Of a DNA stretch of 64,000 nucleotides, positions 33,965 to 45,300 are shown piece after piece. Under the pieces are notes generated by a model. That model ran no database searches and was not told the DNA's origin. It was given only the letters and a program-made list of their open reading frames with translations. The stretch is from Siphonodentalium dalli. Taxonomy: Eukaryota; Mollusca; Scaphopoda; Gadilida; Siphonodentaliidae. The stretch spans positions 51,847,349-51,911,348 of the forward strand of contig CP136062.1 in assembly GCA_032622095.1 (NCBI GenBank), given 5' to 3'. The stretch's first letter is position 1. Every line of letters starts with the position of its first letter. Made by a program: the position numbers and the translations under genes.

Positions 33965-35105
33965 ATGGGGTACCCGTCATTGCTTGGCCCTTCAAGTCAT
34001 TAAAAATAATTATTATTCATCTAGGGTAAACAATTAACACATATTGCATGACTGTCCAGATAAAGTTACATCTATCTTTGAAGTTGATAATAAATTATAT
34101 TTGTTGCTAATTATTAGTGCATCATTTGAGGTCAACAGCACCTATCCCGTGATATTCCCACGTCATTCTACTTTTGTGCACAAACTTTCCCACATATCTT
34201 CTGGACTGATAATAAACGCTCTTTATTGATCAATAATTTATTAGTCCCACTTTAAGTCATCTGCAGTCAAAGGCACCTATCCCATGACAATCCTGTGGTA
34301 CCAAATATTAGTGGCCCTTCAAATCATTTAAAATAATTATTAGTCAAATGTGGTAAACAGCACCTATTGCATGATTCTCCAGATCAAGTTAAATCTATCT
34401 TTTAAGTTGATAATAAATGCTCCTTATTGTCAATTATTAGTGGCTCTTCATATCATTTGAGGTAAACAGAACCTATCCCATGACATTACCCACGTCATTT
34501 TACTGTTGTGCACCATTTTCCCCACATATCTTCTGGACTGATAATAAATGCTCTTTATTGATCATATAATTTATTAGTCCCCCTTTAAGTCATCTGAGGT
34601 CAAAGGCACCTATCCCAAGGTCAGGTGACCCATTTGTACCAATTTTTCTACATATCTTCTGAGCTGATAAGGAACGCTCTTTATTGCTCATATTTGACAC
34701 TTTAAGTCATCGGAGGTCAACGGTATCTATCTCTTGAGACTCCCCGTGTTTCAATTTTCACTGGCCAGATTTCAACCATTTTGGGCATATAATTAATTAT
34801 TTAGTTAAATTATTAGTGCCCTTCTAAGACATCTGGGGTCAACGGGATCTATCTAATAAGATCCCCTGGATCAAATTACTCAGATGTAAAAATGTTCAGC
34901 TCTGAGGGTCCAACCAACTGTTTGGTCGCCTCCAGCCAAAATGTATGTAAAATAATTATTTGTGCACTTTTAAGACAACTGGGACCTATCTAATAACGCT
35001 CCCTGGGTCAAATTACCCGTATATATATATATATATAAAGTTTCAGCTCTGATGTTCCAGCCGTTTGGTAGCCTATAAGCGGATAAACAAACAAAATTGA
35101 GTCTT
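33965..35105. repeat. Diverged tandem repeat region of six to seven ~150-bp units
   Basis: Begins CTAGATGGGGTACCCGTCAT. It repeats modules such as CACATATCTTCTGGACTGAT, GATAATAAATGCTC and GGTAAACAGCACCTAT, and ends near GAGTCTTATTAGTATAGATA. No coding potential is seen. It is probably another pearl-like or related element. Confidence 0.55.
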
Positions 35106-35106
35106 A

Positions 35107-35350
35107 TTAGTATAGATATAAGTGAGATCACTGCGTCGCTGCCGTATTGGATTCATCCAGCTCTGTTCCGTGGTTTCAGAGATTCATCCAGCCGTGGTTT
35201 TAGTGCTTCAGGTCAAAGTTCTGTAGTAGCATTTCCTTATATGGAGATTTTATTATGCATGACTTCCATATATGGAAATGCTATACCAGAACTTTGACCT
35301 GTAGCACTAAAACCATGAAATGGGCCTGGTAGATCCAATATGACTGTGAG
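35107..35350. repeat. Foldback repeat
   Basis: Inverted arms TTTTAGTGCTTCAGGTCAAA / TTTGACCTGTAGCACTAAAA and TATTGGATTCATCCAGC / GGTAGATCCAATATG. Related to the arms at 28440-29195. Confidence 0.6.
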
Positions 35351-35560
35351 TTGGTGACAGGGGATATTGTAATCAATGTAATCATTGTATTTTATTTAGA
35401 AGAAACTCTGCTTAATTGTATCTAGACTTCACGGACCTTGATTGGTAATAAAAATTCTGATTCTGTTGGGTAGTTTCTATTCTTCAAAATTTCCTTGTCT
35501 CCTTCAGTTACTGCATAATTATCCACCAAATAAGTGTTACAGAATAAATGAGCAACTTTG

Positions 35561-35944
35561 TTTAAAGGTACTTAATCCGATCAGACGCTCCTAATTTACT
35601 ATTTCTTTGGCTTCGGGGGTAAAAAATATTTGATTCGAGTCGAGGAACCCACCCATCAAAGCTCAGAGTGATTAGATATCGATGTTTGAAGTTTGCAATT
35701 TCTATTGTTTGTGGGACAGAACTTGCCGGTCAAATGGACGGTCTTGCAGATAAAGATGGATAACTCTAAAATCAAGTGGTTATTATTACCACTTGATTTT
35801 AGAGTTATCCATCTTTATTTTTATTATTATTTATCCATCTGAGCTTTGATGGGTGGGTTCCTCGACTCGAATCAAATATTTTTTATCCCCGAAGCCAAAG
35901 AAATAGTAATTTAGGAGCGTCTGATCGGATTGAGTACCTTTAAA
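35561..35944. mobile_element. 384-bp inverted-repeat MITE
   Basis: TTTAAAGGTACTTAATCCGA and TCGGATTGAGTACCTTTAAA at the ends, CCCATCAAAGCTCAGA and CTGAGCTTTGATGGG inside, centre at TAATACCACTTGATTTTAGA. A diverged relative lies at about 39965-40395 in NDUFS3 intron 5. Confidence 0.75.
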
Positions 35945-36304
35945 TTAAGATTATAAATACTATAGAATTTTAAGAAATTAATTCTAACAGAGTTAAGCAA
36001 CTTTTGCGTGAGGGAGGGGCTATCTGTCGTCTGTCTGTCCCATTGTTATATGCTAGAGATTTCACACTTTTTCGACTTAACTTTATTTAAAATTTTGATT
36101 GTCACATTCAGTTCTTCAAGTTTACATCAGAACAGGCTATTTGTCATTTTAAGGGATGTTCAGATGATATGAGCTGATAACAGGCAGAGAATTTGGATTA
36201 TCAGATGCTGTTTGTAACAGTATGCAGTTATCAGTCTAATGTAAGATAATCTAGACAAGGCTATTGCATCTAATTTTGTCATACATGTACATGTATGTTA
36301 GGCC

Positions 36305-36771
36305 AAAATAAAACTAGAGATGAGCCTGTCCTTGTCTATTAAAAACTTTCTTAGTCGAAAAAGGGGGATAACTCCACACAAAAAAAGTCGGACAGACCTC
36401 ATAATCGCAGGTACTGAATATATGTGCCATGTTTTAAAACAATTGACCAAAAATTGTAGGAATAAAACCTCAGACAAAGGTAAACCCCTGCATTGAAAAT
36501 TCCCCCCCCCCCCCCCCAAGTCGAAAAAGGGGGATAACTCCACACAAAAAAAATGTCAAACAGACCTCATAATCGCAGGTGCACAGGTTCTCATGGTACT
36601 AAATATCTGTGCCAAGTTAAAATAACATTTACCAAAAAATGTAGGAATAAAAGCTCGGACAAAATTGCATCCACGGACAGATGGATGGCTAAACAAGCAT
36701 GGGAGACTCGCATATATAAGAGAATGCTTGGCACCGGATCTTTAACGCAGCTCCTGCCATGAAAGAGTAAA
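36305..36771. mobile_element. Truncated P-type element joined to a TTAA-MITE fragment
   Basis: 36305-36700 begins AAAACTAGAGATGAGCCTG and has P-type core units interrupted by a C-run (36505-36519). It breaks after GGACAGATGGATGG. From 36700 the sequence is hairpin-cassette DNA (GGGAGACTCGCATATATAAG) running to GCTCCTGCCATGAAAGAGT, the end of TTAA family B. Confidence 0.65.
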
Positions 36772-36864
36772 CAAACCTTGTATGTTCATAATCAAATAGC
36801 AAATGGTTTCTGTTATATCATGAATTAAATCTGCCAGCACCATGCATCCCAGGATGTATGATTC

Positions 36865-38255
36865 TATGTCGAAAAATGGCAATAACTCTGCCCAAATACT
36901 CCAACTGAACTCAATATTGCAAGTGTGCAAGTTCCCATGCTGGTTGACATCTGTGCCAAGTTTAAAAATAATTGACTAGAAATGACGGAATATAGACTAG
37001 GACAAAAGATGAGTCCCAGGATGTAAGATTCGATGTCGAAAAATGGTAATAACAATCAGATAACTAAAACTAAAGTTATCACCCGGAAACCAAAATAATT
37101 CACAAATTCTAAGTCAACAAGGACCATAACTCTGGCAAAATTTTTGAACTTGACCTATATTTTCAAGTGGGTAATCCACATCTGAAATCTGAAAACTATC
37201 AGATAACTAAAACTATGGTAATGTGTTCACCCGGTAACATAAATAATCAACAAATTCTAAGTCAACAAGGACCATAACTCTGGCAAAAATTGGCGGACCG
37301 ACCCCAAATTGGAACTTGACCTGTATTTTTATGTGGGTAATCCCCATATGAAATTTGAAAACAACTAGAGGTGTGACTGTCCCAATGGGACTACAGAAAC
37401 CCCCCTTTTTTAAAAATACTAAGATGTTTGACATGTCAGTAAACATTTAGTTAAAATAATAAAATAACAGTTCCCATTGCAGGTGTACAACCATAACCCT
37501 AATCTTAAACCTATTGACCGAAAATTGTAGGAATAAAAGCTTGGACAAAATTATGTATGTTGCGAAAAAAATTCTAAGTCGAAAATGGGGAATAACTCCA
37601 CACAAAAAATGTCAGACAGACGTCATAATTGCAGGTGCACAGGTTCCCATTGTACTAAATATCAGTGCCAAGATTAAAAAACATTGACTGAAAAATGTAG
37701 GAATAAAAGCTCGGACAAAATTATGCATGTTGCAACAAAAGTTTCTAAGTTGAAAAAGGGGGATAACTCCACCAAAAAATGTCGGACAGATGTCATAATC
37801 GCAGATGCACAAGTTCCAATGGTACTAAATATCTGTGCCACGTTTTAAAAAAATTGACCAAAAAATGTAGGAATAAAAGCTCGGACAAAAGTATACATGC
37901 TGCGAAAATTTTCTAAGTCGAAAAAGGGGGGATAACTCCAAAAAAAAAAGTCCGACAGACGTCATAATCGCAGGTGCACAGGTTCCCATGGTGGTTAATG
38001 TCTGTGCCAAGTTTCACGGAAATTGATAAAAAAACGACTGAGAAAAACTCCGGACAAATTTGTGTCCACGGACGGACGGACGACGGACGGATGGACAAGC
38101 TGACTCCAGTATACCCCCCCTAACTTCGTTGCGGGGGGTATAATAAGATAACTAAAGCTATCACCCGTAAACCATCTGGGACTGATAAACGCACAGACAC
38201 TGATTTCTATAGTCCCCCAATTTTTTTTTTCGAGGGACAAAAAGAGCACCCCAGG
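36865..38255. mobile_element. Pearl-like element R, carrying P2
   Basis: Core units of about 150 bp contain CAGATAACTAAAACT, TTATCACCCGGAAACC and AAGTCAACAAGGACCATAAC. The right end at 38145-38255 has the hairpin AGTCCCCCAA ... TTCGAGGGACAAAAAGAG. Element P2 (37366-38143) sits inside a core unit. The left limit is approximate. Confidence 0.6.
37366..38143. mobile_element. Pearl-like element P2, complete
   Basis: Begins AACTAGAGGTGTGACTGTC and ends in the CCCCCCTAACTTCGTTG / CGGGGGGTATAA hairpin after GGACGGACGGACGACGGACG. Four core units carry CATAATCGCAGGTGCACAGG. It is the uninterrupted relative that reveals the insertion point of F1 in P1: ATTGATAAAAAAACGACTG is continuous here. Confidence 0.8.
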
Positions 38256-38539
38256 CTTGGCATAACACTGTGTTGACTGTTGGCCAATTTCAAATTACAT
38301 TTTGGAAAGATATAATTTCGGAACTAAACTATTGATATAGAAATGCAAACATGAGTACCATTATTAATGTCTGGCAAAAACTTTTATTTTCAGCTATTTC
38401 AGTTTCAAACCACGTTTTGGGTTGATGGGATAAGGTCCCGGACAACACTACCTAGAATTATCATCTGCAATGATAAAAAAAACTCAGATAAAATACTGAA
38501 GATATGAGCAGATATAAAAATTAAGGGAAACAAACAAGC

Positions 38540-38780
38540 CTTGAAATAGAGTGTCTGTCATTTGCAGAATGAGGTTCCCAGAGGGTGAATTTAGTGATGC
38601 TACCCCGCATAGCGGGCTAGCATCACCAAATTACCCTCTGGGAACCTCATTCTGCTGAGGTATAAGCAGAATGAGGTCCCCAGAGGGTGAATTTGGTGAT
38701 GCTAGCCCGCTATGCGGGGTAGCATCACTAAATTCACCCTCTGGGGACCTCATTCTGCAAATGACAGACACACTATTTCA
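38540..38780. mobile_element. Double-palindrome MITE, short form
   Basis: Both terminal hairpins joined by GAGGTATAAGCAGAATG, with near-perfect inverted symmetry over about 220 bp. Flanks AGCCTTGAAATAGAG and ACTATTTCAAGGCTTGG are inverted partners too. Confidence 0.8.
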
Positions 38781-39210
38781 AGGCTTGGAAACAAAGAATT
38801 CTTAATGCAGCAAGTGACCGACTCAGCCGCTGATTGGTAGAAAATATCTGCTGATAATTATTTGATTGACAGCTGTGAAAATATCAACGTACTCAGTAGA
38901 GTGCAGGTGCACTCGAGAAACTTTCACGTTTAGACATTATTAAATCAAATATTTAACAGGAAAGCATTGATATTTTCTACATTTTAGATATCCATTATCT
39001 ATACAACATTTTCTCAGTAGAATCTGTGCCCAGTTGTTTATGAGTTGATCGTCTGCTCCAGTCTCCCAATCACTGATGGAAACAAAGAGAATAACAACTC
39101 AGACTCAAAATCATCATGTATTCACAAAAAAATGATTTCAATGTCACCGACTCTCTACAATAATGTGAATTTGTGACATGAAACAATGTTTAAATAATCT
39201 ATAAACTATT

Positions 39211-39366
39211 TTATTCTTTCTTTGCTTCATCATCATTTGGTTCTGCTTCGAGTTCTCTATAGTTCGGAAAGGTTTCCCATGGTGTGCTGTATTCAAACTT
39301 TCTAAATTCCTGAGTCATTTCTAGAGGTTCATATACTATTCTTTCTAATTCTGTATCCCATCGCAC
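39211..39366 (-). CDS. NDUFS3: NDUFS3 last exon (exon 6)
   Basis: 156 bp including TAA, acceptor TATTTCAG. It encodes [20 protein letters not shown], then [19 protein letters not shown] and an acidic/lysine tail. The [12 protein letters not shown] motif is typical of the C-terminus. I saw no clear AATAAA on the minus strand just beyond the stop. Confidence 0.95.
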   Translation of the reverse strand: MRWDTELERIVYEPLEMTQEFRKFEYSTPWETFPNYRELEAEPNDDEAKKE

Positions 39367-42300
39367 CTGAAATACAGTGTACATCATTTAAGAAATAGTC
39401 ATTTCCTGATGCTGTACAATTAAAATGGTGCTAAATAAAATGAAAGTGTCAATGACACTGTAGCTCAACTTGGAGGAGGTGATAATAATTTTATGCTGAG
39501 CAGTCAATAGAATGATAAAGTACTCAATGTGTGATCAGTGGTGACCAATTAATTTTAGAATAGAAGTACTAGTAGTAAAAGGTCAAAAAGTTTCAGTAAT
39601 TGGATTGTATTGTGTAAATGAAATTATTTTCACTTCAAACATTTCATTGGCGACAGTCTGATGAGGGATGTGGTCTGTATGGATTTAGTCATGCAAAGAG
39701 TAAAATTCCAGATGGCTGCTGGAGGCCATGTTTTTCATTGTAAATCTCTAAAATTTGATAGCTCCCATCTAGAGATCCTAAAAATGCCTGTAAATTTCAA
39801 AACTGCAATAAATGTGGGCTGCAGGGTGTGCCGATGAATACAAATTTGAAATCCAAAATTGCTACTTGTGCCATATTTTTTATTGAATTTCGGAGAAAAT
39901 CAATGGCTCCCATCTAGAGGTCACCCCGAAGATCCATATGAAGAATTATATATGTTATAGTTGAAGATACTCAATCCGATTCGATGGTCCCCATATCATC
40001 AGATTCCAAAAACAACAATTTTTTTTGAAATGCCACTTCAGTTATCAGAATAGATTAATTGCCCAAAAATAATGCTAACAACAGTCAACTATAGTATAAA
40101 ATTGCCTGAAACTTGTTATTTATCAACATTTTGTTCAACGAATTTTTGTCGGATTGTCAAATATCTAACTCCAAGGCCACTTGATTTTAGTTATCCATCT
40201 TCTTCCGCAATTTGGTCTGAGACCGTCAGCTTGACGAATATTTGCCAGGCTGCCAAAAATTACATATCTCGGGAAATAACAAATTTCAAAAATCTGATCA
40301 CTCTGAGCTTTGATGGGTGGGTTCCTCGACTCGAATAAAATTTGTTTACCCCGAAGCCAAAGAAAGAGTAATTTGAGAGCATTAAACCTTGATTATGAAA
40401 TAATCAATTTTATTTTCAAAGCATCGAACTAAATTCAGAACGTTCGGGTGGTACCCCTTTTAGAACAGGATGTACGTTTTATGAACGGACATGCACAGTC
40501 TCTTTGTCCTCCATCAATCGGGAATAGAAAATAGAAATTTTGTGCAAACATAATTCCAATATTTCTTTGATTATCAGGATTCATTTTGACACCCTCCCAC
40601 CCCAATATTATATTAGCAGCTTGAGATTTATGTTTCATCTCACACTAATCTGTCTCTTGAAATTCCAAAACTTTTTATTATGGCTACATATATGTTACCA
40701 CTATTACTAAGGCAATAGCTAGATTATTGATGCTAGGTATGTTTATGGAACATTGTTATATATCAGCAGGTGGGAGGGCGGTTATTGGCCTCCACCTTCT
40801 TGACAATATATTTTGTTTAAGTTATTATTGGTTGTTTATGTTTATATTAATAAACAGACCAATTGAATCTGAACTACAGTGTTTGTTGTCAATGAACAAG
40901 CTCATCCTCCGAGTTCCCCTCTTGTCCCTATACATAGTCATTGAGATTCTGAAGAACATTAATTTGGATTATGCATCTTTAAGTTATTACCTCAACATAT
41001 CCTGTGAGTGGGAAGTCCTTTCTCATAGGATGTCCTTCAAATCCATAATCTGTTAGTATGCGTCTCAGATCAGGATGATTGGAGAAGAAAACTCCATACA
41101 TGTCCCATATCTGTGGAGGAAAAATAAGACTGTAACCAGGGTTCACCCTTCCACTTGCCAAAGGCAATATACTATTTTTATTTTGACAAAACAAATTTAA
41201 TTGGGAAAAACATATTGGCAAGTGGGTTTATAATTCTGTGATGTGAATGATTAAGTGGGTTTATAATTCTGTGTGGTGAATGATCCAGCCAGAAAACAGC
41301 ATCTACAGTAATGCTCAAAGTAATTGACCACTTAACAACAGCAGAATTATGGGTAATTTTTCAGGATTTAGTCCTGAAAAATTACCCATAATTCTGCTGT
41401 GGTTAAGCGGTCAATTACTTTGGGAATTACTGTAAATTTTTTGTCTTTAGTAGTGAATAAACACTGGCATGACTAGTAATGTTAACCTTAACCCAATCTG
41501 TACTAAATACTCATTGACAAGTAGTTCCCCTAGGAAATGTTCAGATATATATCGTGAAAGAATATGAATCTTCAACACTTGTATTATTTTTTGGTCAGAC
41601 TGTCGTCTGATAAATTTTCCTGAATACCCCTCCAAATGAATAATAGACCATTCCAATGTATATTTTTATAACTTAGTGGGAGAACCCATTAAGTATAGAA
41701 AGGTTTAACCCTTTGAGTGCCAGGTCCGATTTTTGTATCAACCCATATACCCTGTGCCAATGCATTCTATTATATATGCGAGTCGACCATAGGTCGCCTC
41801 GCATATATAACAGAATGCATTGGCCTAACAATTTTTCATCATTTGTTATTATTTTTTACAATTTTAATAATTTTTCTTAGTGCCAGAGAATCTTACGTTT
41901 TTCATGGGCATCAAAATTATTACTATGAATACTTGGTGATAGTTTTGAGTTGTAACACGCCCCTATGGTTTTATCCAGTTTGTTTTTAAATTCGCTATGG
42001 CATGCTTAAGCATACCCAAAAAAAATTCAACCAAAAAAAAAAAAAATCTAAGAAATAAAAATACAATTTTTGTTTTAATTTTTAAAATTTTTTTAGGGCC
42101 GATTTTACAGAGCGTAAATTAAGGCCGATGAGAGCGGCCCCTGGCACTCAAAGAGTTAAAGCAATTTTCAACAACTATAAAAACTATGTTTTTCTAATCT
42201 AACTTCCAAGCCGTAAATGGAAACAATTGCCAAGAGATAGCTCATGATACTCACCTCGCGCTCATACCAGTTTGCTCCAGCAAAGATGCCGCATAATGAA

Positions 42301-45300
42301 TCAATAGGTGTGAGTTCGTCAGTGTACGTCTTCACCTTAATTCTTGCATTATGTGTTATCGACAAGAATATATAAACAAGCTGAAATTAGAAGAGACATA
42401 GGTGTGAGTTCATCAGTGTATGTCATCACATTAATTCTGTCATCACATTAATGACCAGGTCAGTTTAACAGTGACAGGATTCTTACCAGAGAGGAACATG
42501 ACCAGGTCAGTTTAACAGTGACAGGATTCCTACCAGAGAGGACCCTGACCAGGTCGGTTTAACAGTGACAGGATTCTTACCAGAGAGGACCCTGACCAGG
42601 TCAGTTTAACAGTGACAGGATTCTTACCAGAGAGGAACATGACCAGGTCGGTTTAACAGTGACAGGATTCTTACCAGAGAGGACCCTGACCAGGTCGGTT
42701 TAACAGTGACAGGATTCTTACCAGAGAGGACCCTGACCAGGTCAGTTTAACAGTGACATGATTCTTACCAGAGAGGACCCTGACCAGGTCGGTTTAACAG
42801 TGACAGGATTCTTACCAGAGAGGAACATGACCAGGTCAGTTTAACAGTGACAGGATTCTTACCAGAGAGGACCCTGACCAGGTCAGTTTAACAGTGACAG
42901 GATTCTTACCAGAGAGGAACATGACCAGGTCAGTTTAACAGTGACAGGATTCTTACCAGAGAGGAACATGACCAGGTCGGTTTAACAGTGACAGGATTCT
43001 TACCAGAGAGGACCCTGACCAGGTCAGTTTAACAGGGACAGGATTCTTACCAGAGAGGAACATGACCAGGTCAGTTTAACAGTGACAGGATTCTTACCAG
43101 AGAGGAACATGACCAGGTCAGTTTAACAGTGACAGGATTCTTACCAGAGAGGAACATGACCAGATCGGTTTAACAGGGACAGGATTCTTACCAGAGAGGA
43201 CCCTGACCAGGTCGGTTTAACAGTGACAGGATTCTTACCAGAGAGGAACATGACCAGGTCAGTTTAACAGTGACAGGATTCTTACCAGAGAGGAACATGA
43301 CCAGGTCGGTTTAACAGTGACAGGATTCTTACCAGAGAGGACCCTGACCAGGTCGGTTTAACAGTGACAGGATTCTTACCAGAGAGGACCCTCACCAGGC
43401 GGTTTAACAGTGACAGGATTCTTACCAGAGAGGAACATGACCAGGTCAGTTTAACAGTGACAGGATTCTTACCAGAGAGGAACATGACCAGGTCAGTTTA
43501 ACAGTGACAGGATTCTTACCAGAGAGGACCCTGACCAGGTCGGTTTAACAGTGACAGGATTCTTACCAGAGAGGAACATGACCAGGTCAGTTTAACAGTG
43601 ACAGGATTCTTACCAGAGAGGAACATGACCAGGTCGGTTTAACAGGGACAGGATTCTTACCAGAGAGGACCCTGACCAGGTCGGTTTAACAGTGACAGGA
43701 TTCTTACCAGAGAGGAACATGACCAGGTCAGTTTAACAGTGACAGGATTCTTACCAGAGAGGAACATGACCAGGTCGGTTTAACAGTGACAGGATTCTTA
43801 CCAGAGAGGACCCTGACCAGGTCGGTTTAACAGTGACAGGATTCTTACCAGAGAGGAACATGACCAGGTCGGTTTAACAGTGACAGGATTCTTACCAGAG
43901 AGGAACATGACCAGGTCGGTTTAACAGTGACAGGATTCTTACCAGAGAGGAACATGACCAGGTCGGTTTAACAGTGACAGGATTCTTACCAGAGAGGACC
44001 CTGACCAGGTCGGTTTAACAGTGACAGGATTCTTACCAGAGAGGAACATGACCAGGTCGGTTTAACAGTGACAGGATTCTTACCAGAGAGGAACATGACC
44101 AGGTCGGTTTAACAGTGACAGGATTCTTACCAGAGAGGAACATGACCAGGTCGGTTTAACAGTGACAGGATTCTTACCAGAGAGGACCCTGACCAGGTCG
44201 GTTTAACAGTGACAGGATTCTTACCAGAGAGGAACATGACCAGGTCGGTTTAACAGTGACAGGATTCTTACCAGAGAGGAACATGATCAGGTCAGTTTAA
44301 CAGTGACATGATTCTTACCAGAGAGGAACATGACCAGGTCGGTTTAACAGTGACAGGATTCTTACCAGAGAGGAACATGACCAGGTCGGTTTAACAGTGA
44401 CAGGATTCTTACCAGAGAGGACCCTGACCAGGTCAGTTTAACAGTGACAGGATTCTTACCAGAGAGGACCCTGACCAGGTCGGTTTAACAGTGACAGGAT
44501 TCTTACCAGAGAGGAACATGACCAGGTCGGTTTAACAGTGACAGGATTCTTACCAGAGAGGACCCTGACCAGGTCGGTTTAACAGTGACAGGATTCTTAC
44601 CAGAGAGGAACATGACCAGGTCAGTTTAACAGTGACATGATTCTTACCAGAGAGGAACATGACCAGGTCAGTTTAACAGTGACAGGATTCTTACCAGAGA
44701 GGACCCTGACCAGGTCAGTTTAACAGTGACAGGATTCTTACCAGAGAGGACCCTGACCAGGTCAGTTTAACAGTGACAGGATTCTTAGCAGAGAGGAACA
44801 TGATCAGGTCGGTTTAACAGTGACAGGATTCTTACCAGAGAGGACCCTGACCAGGTCGGTTTAACAGTGACAGGATTCTTACCAGAGAGGAACATGACCA
44901 GGTCAGTTTAACAGTGACATGATTCTTACCAGAGAGGAACATGACCAGGTCAGTTTAACAGTGACAGGATTCTTACCAGAGAGGACCCTGACCAGGTCAG
45001 TTTAACAGTGACAGGATTCTTACCAGAGAGGACCCTGACCAGGTCAGTTTAACAGTGACAGGATTCTTAGCAGAGAGGAACATGATCAGGTCGGTTTAAC
45101 AGTGACAGGATTCTTACCAGAGAGGACCCTGACCAGGTCAGTTTAACAGTGACAGGATTCTTACCAGAGAGGACCCTGACCAGGTCAGTTTAACAGTGAC
45201 AGGATTCTTACCAGAGAGGAACATTGACCAGGTCGGTTTAACAGTGACAGGATTCTTACCAGAGAGGAACATGACCAGGTCGGTTTAACAGTGACAGGAT

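Noticed and set aside
40072-40338. 88-codon plus-strand protein
   Set aside because: Lies within a diverged copy of the 35561 inverted-repeat MITE and is not open in the relative.
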